Source: UBA7312 sp002715345 (lineage in GTDB: Bacteria > Bacteroidota > Bacteroidia > Flavobacteriales > UBA7312). From it: 8,324 nucleotides of DNA. The notes under the pieces are model-generated. The model saw only the letters and a list, made by a program, of their open reading frames with translations, searched no databases and was not told the origin of the DNA. Shown one piece after another: positions 1-6,261 of the stretch. Where the stretch lies: contig CAXGIQ010000061.1 of the NCBI GenBank assembly GCA_964009845.1, positions 1 through 8,324 of the forward strand, read 5' to 3'. The translations under genes and the position numbers were made by a program. Every line of letters begins with the position of its first letter. Position 1 is the stretch's first letter.

Positions 1-686
1 GACACAATTTAAAACTCGTTGTAGACAACACTTTCACCCCTCTTATTTTCTCACCGAAAGAAATGGGTGCTGATGTAGTAGTACATTCTTTAACTAAATT
101 TATTAACGGAGCAAGCGATACTGTTGGTGGTGTTATTTGTGCCGATGCAGAATTTATCCATCAGTTGATTGATGTAAATGATGGCGCTTCTATGTTATTA
201 GGCCCAACAATGGATGCTTTAAGAGCAAATAGCATTCTGAAAAATTTACGCACGCTACACATCAGAATGACACAACACAGTAAAAACGCATACTATCTTG
301 CAGTGAAATTTCAGGAGCTAGGACTTAATGTTTTTTACCCAGGATTATCAAATCACCCTCAGCATAAGCTAATGAAAACCAGTATGAATGAAGAATTTGG
401 TTTTGGAGGTATGTTAATGATTGATACAGGAGATATGGAAAAAGCATACAAACTAATGGAAGCTATGCAAAACAATAATATTGGGTACTTAGCAGTAAGT
501 TTAGGATTTTACAAAACATTATTCAGTGCACCTGGAGCAAGCACTTCTTCCGAAATCCCAGAAGACGAACAAGAAAAAATGGGACTTTCAGAAGGCATGG
601 TTCGTATGTCGGTAGGGTTAGATAATGATATCGAACGCACCTTCCAAAAAATAAAAGCTTGCATGAAAGAAACAGGAGTTTTATAA
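1..686 (+). CDS. Cys/Met-metabolism PLP-dependent lyase/transsulfuration enzyme, 3' part (5' end outside window)
   Basis: The reading frame is open from the left edge (first full codon at position 3), so the gene starts upstream; the ATG at 63 is internal. About 227 C-terminal residues are visible. The fold-type I PLP signature is clear. VVDNTFTP near the left edge holds the Asp that pairs with the pyridine nitrogen. HSLTKFINGASD (codons about 84-119) holds the Schiff-base Lys, codon 96-98. The C-terminal part has GFGGMLMID and SAPGASTSSEIP, then RMSVGLDN, the usual end of the cystathionine gamma-synthase/methionine gamma-lyase family (typically about 380-430 residues). Family members catalyse beta- or gamma-elimination or replacement on sulfur amino acids in the cytosol. 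Which reaction this one performs cannot be read from the C-terminal part. The gene ends with TAA at 684-686 and is followed by a hairpin terminator, so it closes its transcription unit. Family assignment is firm; substrate is open. Confidence 0.9.
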   Translation, partial: HNLKLVVDNTFTPLIFSPKEMGADVVVHSLTKFINGASDTVGGVICADAEFIHQLIDVNDGASMLLGPTMDALRANSILKNLRTLHIRMTQHSKNAYYLAVKFQELGLNVFYPGLSNHPQHKLMKTSMNEEFGFGGMLMIDTGDMEKAYKLMEAMQNNNIGYLAVSLGFYKTLFSAPGASTSSEIPEDEQEKMGLSEGMVRMSVGLDNDIERTFQKIKACMKETGVL

Positions 687-702
687 ATAACTATTTTCAA
701 TA

Positions 703-729
703 AAAAAAGCCGCAGTTTGCGGCTTTTTT
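703..729 (+). terminator. Rho-independent terminator after the PLP-enzyme gene
   Basis: A perfect inverted repeat begins 16 nt after the TAA stop. GCCGCA (709-714) and TGCGGC (718-723) form a 6-bp GC-rich stem with a GTT loop. The stem is extended by A703-A708 pairing with T724-T729, giving 12 bp in all. The A-tract/T-tract flanks make it usable on both strands, but the genes on both sides read rightward, so its evident job is to end the upstream + strand transcript and separate it from the antiporter unit. Confidence 0.9.
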
Positions 730-736
730 ATTGCCC

Positions 737-766
737 TTGTTTTTGCTTCCTTGATTATTATCTTTA
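737..766 (+). promoter_or_regulatory. Candidate Bacteroidota-type promoter for the antiporter/GH109-like unit
   Basis: TTG at 737-739 and TATCTTTA at 759-766 are separated by 19 nt. This fits the Bacteroidota -33 TTG / -7 TAnnTTTG arrangement except that the last base of the -7 box is A instead of G. It lies just downstream of the terminator and would place transcription start only about 10-15 nt before the ATG at 786. The location is sensible; the motif is one mismatch from consensus and common by chance in AT-rich DNA. Confidence 0.4.
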
Positions 767-785
767 CGCAAATTAACTTCTACTG

Positions 786-2219
786 ATGATGGAACAAAAA
801 AATATTTCATTCTTTTGGGCTCTTTTCCCAATTCTTGTTTTAATAGTTCTTTTAGGAACTAATGTCTACTTGTATGGTGATGATTCTTTAGGAGGAGCAA
901 ATCAATTAGCTCTTTTACTTACAGCTTCCTTAGCAGCAATAGTTGGTATCAACAATGCCAGCACCTGGAAGTCGATTTTGGATGGAGTTAGCAAGAGTAT
1001 TGCTTCCACTACTCCAGCCATCATTATTTTATTATTGATTGGCTCTTTAGCGGGAACCTGGCTTCTTAGCGGTATCGTTCCTGCAATGATTTATTACGGC
1101 TTACAAATCCTAAACCCAAAAATATTCCTTGTAGCTACTTGTATTATTTGCGCAATTGTTTCTTTAGCATCTGGTAGCTCTTGGTCTACCATTGCTACAA
1201 TTGGAATTGCATTACTAGGCATTGGGAAAGCATTAGGAATATCAGAAGGATTAATTGGTGGAGCAATCATATCAGGTGCTTATTTTGGAGATAAAATGTC
1301 ACCATTATCGGATACAACAAACCTAGCACCTGCTATGGCTGGAACAGATTTATTCACTCATATTCGATATATGATGTATACCACCATTCCTAGCTTCATC
1401 ATTACATTAATTATATTTCTCTTTTTAGGTTTTGGAATTGAAGAGGATAATACTCAAAACATTCAAGAACTCTTAACAGCTATTAAAAGTAGCTTTAATA
1501 TTTCACCATGGTTATTCTTAGTTCCAGTTGCTGTTATTGCTATGATTATTAAAAAGATACCGGCACTTCCAGCCCTTTTAGTCGGTACACTGCTAGGTGG
1601 AGTTTTTGCTGTTATTTTTCAACCACACATCATCACACAAATCTCTGGAATTGAAGAAAATGCAATTCAAGCAACTTATGTTGCAATTATCAATGCTATG
1701 GGTGGAGAAATTTCTATCACAACCAGTAATGCAATGATTAACGATTTACTTTCTACTGGCGGTATGTACGGAATGCTAAATACTATTTGGCTCATTCTTT
1801 GCGCTATGATGTTTGGTGGCGTTATGGAAGCTACAGGTATACTCAACCGAATTAGTTCATCTATCATACAGTACGCAGAAAGTACCGGATCAGTCATTGC
1901 TACTACAGCCTGCACCTGTTTATTTTTCAATATCACAGCCAGCGACCAATACCTTAGCATTGTAGTTCCAGGCAGAATGTATGCTGATACATTTAAAGAT
2001 AAAGAACTTGCTCCTGAAAATTTAAGTAGAACATTAGAGGACAGCGGAACCGTTACCTCAGTTCTTATCCCTTGGAATACTTGTGGCGCTACTCAGTCTG
2101 CTGTTTTAGGTGTAGCTACATTTGCTTACCTACCCTTTTGTTTTTTTAACATCATCAGTCCATTCATGACTATTCTTTATGGTTACTTAGGCATTAAAAT
2201 CAGAAAAATAAATGAATAG
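786..2219 (+). CDS. nhaC: NhaC-family Na+/H+ antiporter-like membrane transporter
   Basis: A 477-residue, very hydrophobic inner-membrane protein with roughly 10-12 predicted helices; the length is typical for NhaC (IT superfamily). The diagnostic stretch is SGAYFGDKMSPLSDTTNLAPA (about residues 163-183). Supporting motifs are ASGSSWSTIATIG (128-140), TASDQYLSIVVPGRMY (384-399) and LEDSGTVTSVLIPWNTCGA (417-435). Family members exchange Na+ for H+; some NhaC-type proteins exchange organic acids or amino acids (e.g. malate/lactate, MleN), so the substrate is an inference. ATG codons sit in tandem at 786 and 789, either of which could be the start; no Shine-Dalgarno sequence precedes them. The stop (TAG 2217-2219) lies inside the next gene, whose ATG is at 2212, an 8-nt overlap suggesting translational coupling. 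A terminator lies upstream and a candidate promoter at 737-766, so this gene probably heads a two-gene unit. Confidence 0.9.
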   Translation: MMEQKNISFFWALFPILVLIVLLGTNVYLYGDDSLGGANQLALLLTASLAAIVGINNASTWKSILDGVSKSIASTTPAIIILLLIGSLAGTWLLSGIVPAMIYYGLQILNPKIFLVATCIICAIVSLASGSSWSTIATIGIALLGIGKALGISEGLIGGAIISGAYFGDKMSPLSDTTNLAPAMAGTDLFTHIRYMMYTTIPSFIITLIIFLFLGFGIEEDNTQNIQELLTAIKSSFNISPWLFLVPVAVIAMIIKKIPALPALLVGTLLGGVFAVIFQPHIITQISGIEENAIQATYVAIINAMGGEISITTSNAMINDLLSTGGMYGMLNTIWLILCAMMFGGVMEATGILNRISSSIIQYAESTGSVIATTACTCLFFNITASDQYLSIVVPGRMYADTFKDKELAPENLSRTLEDSGTVTSVLIPWNTCGATQSAVLGVATFAYLPFCFFNIISPFMTILYGYLGIKIRKINE

Positions 2220-3591
2220 AAAACACTTTATAAAATCGATAGCAAGTGCATCGGCCTTTCTAGGACTACCTTTAGGAGCTAATGCTAGCGTACAAGAAAT
2301 AAACTCTCTACTAGCAGAAGAAAGAGCAAATGGTTCTATGATTGGGTTTAATACTACACCAATCGAAAAGGTTCGTGTCGGCATTATTGGGCTTGGCAAC
2401 AGAGGAATGGTTTTATTAAAGATGTTTGAGTGGCTAATTCAAAATAATAAAGCTGAGATAGTAGCTCTTTGTGATTTAAAAGAAGAGAAGACTCAAAAAG
2501 CAGCAGACTTTGTTTCAAAACATCAGAGTAAAAAAGCCAAACAATACACTGGAAAAGAAAATACTTGGAAAAAAGTAGCTAAAAGAGATGATTTAGACTT
2601 ACTTCTTATCGCCACTCCTTGGAAGTGGCATACTTCTATGGCTATTTACGGAATGGAAAACGGTAAACATGTAGCCGTAGAAGTACCTATCTCCTATACT
2701 ATCGAAGACTGCTGGAAAATTATTGAAACAACAGAGCGCACAAAAAAGCACTGCATCATGTTGGAAAATTGTAATTACAATGATGAGGAGCTCTTTGTCT
2801 TAAACATGGTAGAACAAGGTGTTTTTGGAGAATTAACACATGCAGAATGTGCTTATATTCATGATTTAAGAAAGCATTTATTAGATGAACATTATTATGA
2901 AGATCAATGGCGTTTAAAACACCATCAAGATAGAGATGGTAATTTTTACACCACACATGGAATTGGTCCTGTAAGCTTTTACTACAGAATTGGAAGGGGC
3001 GATATGTTTACACACCTTACCTCTATGAGCTCTAAAGAATTTGCATTAAGCGAAGCTGCACAAAGACAAGGAAAAGATATGAAGATTACTTGTGGCGACA
3101 TGAATACAACTCTTCTAAAAACAGTAAAAGGAAGAACCGTTATGATGCAGTTTGATGTACACACTGGAAGACCATACGACCGCATCAACAAACTATGCGG
3201 AACCAAAGCAGTACATAACGGCTATCCAAGCAGATTGTATATTGACAAAGAAGAGCTAGCATATTGGGGACATCAGTGGCTTAATCAAAAAGAATACCAA
3301 GCTTATCGAGACAAATATACCCACCCAATGATTACACAGTTACGCAGTAAAATGGAACTATTCAAAGAAGGTCATGGTGGTATGGATTTCGTAATGATTT
3401 ACCGACTCATCACCTGCCTAAATAAAGGCCTTACTCTAGACATTAATGTTTACGATGGAGTTATTTGGAGTGCTATCACCCCTCTTTCAGAAATATCTGT
3501 AGCAAGTAATAGTAATGCTATAAAAATGCCTGACTTTATGGGTGGACTATGGAAAGAAGAGCAAAATTTAGAGATTATGCGATCTATTTAA
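2212..3591 (+). CDS. Exported Gfo/Idh/MocA-family oxidoreductase, GH109 (alpha-N-acetylgalactosaminidase)-like
   Basis: A 459-residue protein. The N-terminus MNRKHFIKS followed by a small-residue, weakly hydrophobic stretch to about residue 26 resembles a Tat signal (RK in place of RR); no lipobox Cys is present. A Rossmann NAD(P) fold follows: GIIGLGNRG at 57-65, VALCDLKEE at 84-92, ATPWKWH at 134-140 and EVPIS at 157-161. The C-terminal half matches GH109 NagA-type enzymes: YIHDLR (215-220), YTTHGIGP (246-253), GRPYD (319-323), GHGGMD (387-392) and ITPLSE (422-427). Y215, Y246, H249 and Y322 fall where I recall the active-site Tyr/His residues of the Elizabethkingia enzyme. GH109 enzymes cleave alpha-N-acetylgalactosamine using tightly bound NAD+ in an oxidation-elimination-reduction cycle. 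Activity on that sugar is an inference; many relatives are uncharacterised. The ATG overlaps the antiporter stop by 8 nt and is preceded by an A-rich stretch; the 3' end overlaps the convergent GT4 gene by 8 bp. Confidence 0.85.
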   Translation: MNRKHFIKSIASASAFLGLPLGANASVQEINSLLAEERANGSMIGFNTTPIEKVRVGIIGLGNRGMVLLKMFEWLIQNNKAEIVALCDLKEEKTQKAADFVSKHQSKKAKQYTGKENTWKKVAKRDDLDLLLIATPWKWHTSMAIYGMENGKHVAVEVPISYTIEDCWKIIETTERTKKHCIMLENCNYNDEELFVLNMVEQGVFGELTHAECAYIHDLRKHLLDEHYYEDQWRLKHHQDRDGNFYTTHGIGPVSFYYRIGRGDMFTHLTSMSSKEFALSEAAQRQGKDMKITCGDMNTTLLKTVKGRTVMMQFDVHTGRPYDRINKLCGTKAVHNGYPSRLYIDKEELAYWGHQWLNQKEYQAYRDKYTHPMITQLRSKMELFKEGHGGMDFVMIYRLITCLNKGLTLDINVYDGVIWSAITPLSEISVASNSNAIKMPDFMGGLWKEEQNLEIMRSI

Positions 3592-4711
3592 CCATCTTGT
3601 CAATGGCTCGCACTAAACTTTTCCAAGTAAATCTTTTTTTCTCTTCCTTGGTATTAGCAGCAAATTCTTCTTCTCTATTATTGATGTAAAAGTCAGAAAT
3701 AGCATCCGCTACTGAATTTGGTTCTACAGAAGTTACATAACCTACCTTTTCGTGTGGTATAATTTCAGCTAAGCCACCTACGTTAGTCACCAACATTGGA
3801 CGTTCAAAATGATATCCAATTTGTGTTACACCACTTTGGGTAGCCGTTCTATATGTCTGTACTATCATATCGGAAGCACAGAAATAGTGTTTCACTTCTT
3901 CAGAAGGAATAAAATCACTTTTCAAAATCACTTGATTTTGAATTCCTAAATCAGTTATTAAATCATTGTATTCCTTAGAATCATCATAAAACTCCCCTGC
4001 AATAATCAATTTTACATCTTTTAAACGCTCGTCAGATAATGCCTTCAGCAAAATATCTAAACCTTTATACTTACGAACGAATCCAAAAAACAATAAATGC
4101 TTCTCTGCAGGATTCAATCCTAAATGTTTTAAGGAAATTGTTTTATCCACCTGTTCTCCGAAAATATCATAAATAGGATGTGGAATAAACAGTTTGTTAC
4201 TACAGTTCGTAAACTCGGATAAATCATCCAAAACACTGGCTGACAGGGTTACAAAACCATCACATGATTTCACAAAATAAGCAGTCAACAGATTGTCTCC
4301 TATTCTCTTTTCGTGAGGAATCACATTGTCTGTAATAGCCAATACTTGAATATTCGTTCCCCATTTTACTAATCGAGCAATCGTACCTAGGCAAGGACCC
4401 ATAAAAGGCAACCAAAAACGAATAATGATATAATCTGGATTTTCTTTTCTAATTTCGTTAGCAACATTCCACCAATTCAACGGATTGATAGAATTGATAA
4501 TGGTTTTGATAGTAAATTCTTGCGGTTGCTCCCCTTCTTCAAATTGTGTTTTACCTGGAAACAAAAAAGAAGGATACTGCAGGGAAAAGGAATAAATTTT
4601 AGAATCTACTCCTTCAGCAACAAATGCCTTACAAAGTGCATTATTGAAATTGGCAATTCCACCACGCAATGGAAATGCTGGACCAAGAATGATATTTTTA
4701 GATTGTGTCAC
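3584..4711 (-). CDS. GT4-like (group 1) glycosyltransferase, GTG start
   Basis: A 375-residue cytosolic or peripheral GT-B glycosyltransferase. The N-terminal domain opens with NIILGPAFPLRGGIANF (residues 6-22), the glycine-rich loop seen in GT4 enzymes. The C-terminal domain has LFFGFVRKYKGLDILLKAL (207-225), LIIAGEFYDDS (235-245) and MLVTNVGGLAEIIP (306-319). The usual EX7E donor-site motif is not evident where expected (about 290-298, inside TATQSGVTQIGYHF). Donor and acceptor are unknown; a role in envelope glycan or glycolipid assembly is inferred from the preceding membrane GT2. The start is decided by the sequence. An in-frame TGA lies seven codons upstream, no ATG occurs before the conserved beta-strand, and GTG (4709-4711) is the only usual start. 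It overlaps the upstream TAG by one base (TAGTG), with a purine-rich GGAAGAG (4717-4723) five bases before it. It is the last gene of the three-gene minus-strand unit and ends inside the convergent GH109-like gene. Confidence 0.88.
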   Translation of the reverse strand: MTQSKNIILGPAFPLRGGIANFNNALCKAFVAEGVDSKIYSFSLQYPSFLFPGKTQFEEGEQPQEFTIKTIINSINPLNWWNVANEIRKENPDYIIIRFWLPFMGPCLGTIARLVKWGTNIQVLAITDNVIPHEKRIGDNLLTAYFVKSCDGFVTLSASVLDDLSEFTNCSNKLFIPHPIYDIFGEQVDKTISLKHLGLNPAEKHLLFFGFVRKYKGLDILLKALSDERLKDVKLIIAGEFYDDSKEYNDLITDLGIQNQVILKSDFIPSEEVKHYFCASDMIVQTYRTATQSGVTQIGYHFERPMLVTNVGGLAEIIPHEKVGYVTSVEPNSVADAISDFYINNREEEFAANTKEEKKRFTWKSLVRAIDKMVK

Positions 4712-5658
4712 TATAGCTCTTCCGCTATGTCATAAAGGTTACGATCGTGAGCTTGGCGCGATAACATTTCACCAACAAAACCTGCCAAGAATAATTGAAG
4801 CCCCATAATCATTGAAGTTAAGGCTATATAAAAACCACTCATTTCAGCAATGTTTTTCGCTTTTATATCCAGATACATATAGTATAACTTTGCGCCTCCT
4901 ATGTAGGCAAACAGCATAAAACCAAGCATAAACATTAATGTTCCTAAAACACCAAAAAAGTGCATTGGTTTTTTACCAAACCTAGACAAAAATGTAACGG
5001 TCATTAAATCTAGAAAACCATTTACAAATCGTTCTAAACCAAATTTAGTCACCCCATATTTTCTAGCTTGATGTTCTACTACTTTTTCACCAATATTTGG
5101 AAAACCTGCACGCTTGGCTAACATAGGAATGTAACGATGCATTTCACCATAAACTTCAATATTTTTTATCACCGCCTTCTTATACGCCTTCAATCCACAG
5201 TTAAAATCGTGTAAATAAATTCCCGATGCTTTGCGAGCCGCCCAATTATAAAGTTTGGTAGGAATGGTTTTAGTGATAGGATCGTATCGCTTTTGTTTCC
5301 AACCAGAAACCATATCAAAACTATCCTCAGTAATCATTCTATGCAATTCTGGAATCTCATCAGGACTATCTTGCAAATCAGCATCCATTGTGATAACGAC
5401 ATCTCCTTGCACTTTTTCAAAACCTCTATTGAGTGCCGCTGATTTTCCGTAATTTCTTCTAAACCTGAGTCCTTTTATAGATTTATTAGAAGCTGATAAT
5501 TCTCTTAACACAGACCAAGTATTATCTGTACTACCGTCATCTAACACAATAACTTCGTAGGTGAAGCCATGGGTTTGCATCACTTTATCTATCCAAGCGC
5601 ATAATTCTGGCAAGGATTCTGCTTCATTGAAAGAAGGAACTATTACCGAAATATCCAT
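4711..5658 (-). CDS. Polyprenyl-phosphate-type family 2 glycosyltransferase (DPM1/ArnC/GtrB-like) with two membrane helices
   Basis: A 315-residue GT-A enzyme. The N-terminus is ISVIVPSFNEAESLPEL (3-19). VIVLDDGSTDNTW (36-48) gives the nucleotide-binding Asp pair at 40-41, and MDADLQDSPDEIP (91-103) gives the metal-binding DAD. HDFNCGLKAYK (150-160) and HQARKYGVTKFG (196-207) are typical of the dolichol/undecaprenyl-phosphate sugar synthase group. Two C-terminal hydrophobic segments (about 234-256 and 275-299) anchor it in the membrane, as in GtrB/ArnC-like proteins. Enzymes of this kind move a sugar from a nucleotide donor to a polyprenyl phosphate on the cytoplasmic face for later use at the periplasmic side; the sugar here is unknown. 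The ATG at 5656-5658 abuts the stop of the DUF4199 gene directly (TAAATG), and its TAG shares one base with the GTG of the GT4 gene, so the three are almost certainly co-transcribed. Confidence 0.92.
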   Translation of the reverse strand: MDISVIVPSFNEAESLPELCAWIDKVMQTHGFTYEVIVLDDGSTDNTWSVLRELSASNKSIKGLRFRRNYGKSAALNRGFEKVQGDVVITMDADLQDSPDEIPELHRMITEDSFDMVSGWKQKRYDPITKTIPTKLYNWAARKASGIYLHDFNCGLKAYKKAVIKNIEVYGEMHRYIPMLAKRAGFPNIGEKVVEHQARKYGVTKFGLERFVNGFLDLMTVTFLSRFGKKPMHFFGVLGTLMFMLGFMLFAYIGGAKLYYMYLDIKAKNIAEMSGFYIALTSMIMGLQLFLAGFVGEMLSRQAHDRNLYDIAEEL

Positions 5659-6174
5659 TTACGCTTCAAATTCTGGTTTATTACGCTTTAAGAAAGCTGA
5701 AGTTAAAAGCGAGAAAACAAAACCAATTAATGTCCCTTGCAATAACACAATGAGAGACAACATTATAGGCGTTGAGAATTTTTCAATGATAGAAATGGCT
5801 ACCTCCATCTCTTCATCTGAAATGTTTGGGTTTGCCTCATAAATTTGCTCTTCATTATTTAACAAAATATCTACTATCATATCAGGATTTATGAACTCTG
5901 CATAAACATACACATAAAAAGAAGAAATTATAGTTGCGAAAAAAACTATTGAAGTACCTAACTTTAATGCTATAGAATATGAAATAAATCCATTTGAGAT
6001 CTGTTCTCGATAAATATAGGTTCCATATATTATAAAAATAAAATAAACTATATAATTAATAATAGTCACCCACTTAGCATTTATTGGGTCAATTCCCAAT
6101 TGTTCTAAAACAATTGAAAAAGCTACAAGGATTAACCCCATAATAGCTCCATAATTCATTGCAAATTTTCTCAT
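5659..6174 (-). CDS. DUF4199 domain membrane protein
   Basis: A 171-residue integral membrane protein resembling DUF4199, a family seen mostly in Bacteroidota and without an assigned function. Four hydrophobic helices are visible (about 8-26, 34-53, 69-93 and 135-160). Between helices 3 and 4 is an acidic loop, about 94-133, with INPDMIVDILL, NNEEQIYE and ISDEEMEVAISIIEKFS; it probably lies outside the membrane. The C-terminus KRNKPEFEA is polar and probably cytosolic. The ATG at 6172-6174 fits the conserved start and lies about 20-25 nt downstream of a TAnnTTTG box on this strand. It is the first gene of the minus-strand operon and its stop abuts the GT2 start with no spacer. That arrangement suggests it assists the polyprenyl-phosphate GT2, but this is only context. 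Base composition is like its neighbours. Confidence 0.85.
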   Translation of the reverse strand: MRKFAMNYGAIMGLILVAFSIVLEQLGIDPINAKWVTIINYIVYFIFIIYGTYIYREQISNGFISYSIALKLGTSIVFFATIISSFYVYVYAEFINPDMIVDILLNNEEQIYEANPNISDEEMEVAISIIEKFSTPIMLSLIVLLQGTLIGFVFSLLTSAFLKRNKPEFEA

Positions 6175-6196
6175 CTTATTTTTTCATCAATATGCA

Positions 6197-6204
6197 CAAA
6201 TATA
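6197..6204 (-). promoter_or_regulatory. Candidate -7 element for the DUF4199-GT2-GT4 operon
   Basis: On the minus strand the sequence TATATTTG is an exact match to the Bacteroidota -7 consensus TAnnTTTG. It lies 22 nt before the ATG of the DUF4199 gene, so the leader would be short. I see no TTG at the expected 17-23 nt upstream spacing, so the -33 half is weak. It is the only such box in this intergenic region on this strand. Confidence 0.5.
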
Positions 6205-6223
6205 GCTATTTCCTTCCTTTTGG

Positions 6224-6256
6224 TTGGAATATATGCAAAATGGATTAGTATCTTTG
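6224..6256 (+). promoter_or_regulatory. Bacteroidota-type promoter for dapD
   Basis: TTG at 6224-6226 is separated by 22 nt from TATCTTTG at 6249-6256, an exact match to TAnnTTTG with acceptable spacing. The -7 box ends only 5 nt before the dapD ATG at 6262, so transcription would begin at or within a few bases of the start codon. This position also argues against translation starting at the upstream in-frame TTG at 6220. Confidence 0.6.
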
Positions 6257-6261
6257 CTAAC

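Noticed and set aside
63..65. ATG at 63 as the start of the first gene
   Set aside because: The same frame is open to the left edge and encodes the conserved VVDNTFTP motif upstream of it, so this Met is internal.
1676..1960. 94-codon minus-strand open frame inside the antiporter gene
   Set aside because: It lies wholly antisense to conserved antiporter motifs and its product has no recognisable family, so it is a shadow frame.
2187..2399. Minus-strand open frame across the antiporter/GH109-like junction
   Set aside because: It is antisense to the signal region and Rossmann motif of the GH109-like gene, with no recognisable product.
3424..3431. Small palindrome AAAGGCCTT near the end of the GH109-like gene as a terminator
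   Set aside because: It is very short with no loop or T-tract and lies within conserved coding sequence.
6220..6261. Fourteen-residue N-terminal extension of DapD from a TTG start
   Set aside because: The extra residues do not resemble DapD, the family length is reached from ATG 6262, and the promoter -7 box lies inside the extension.
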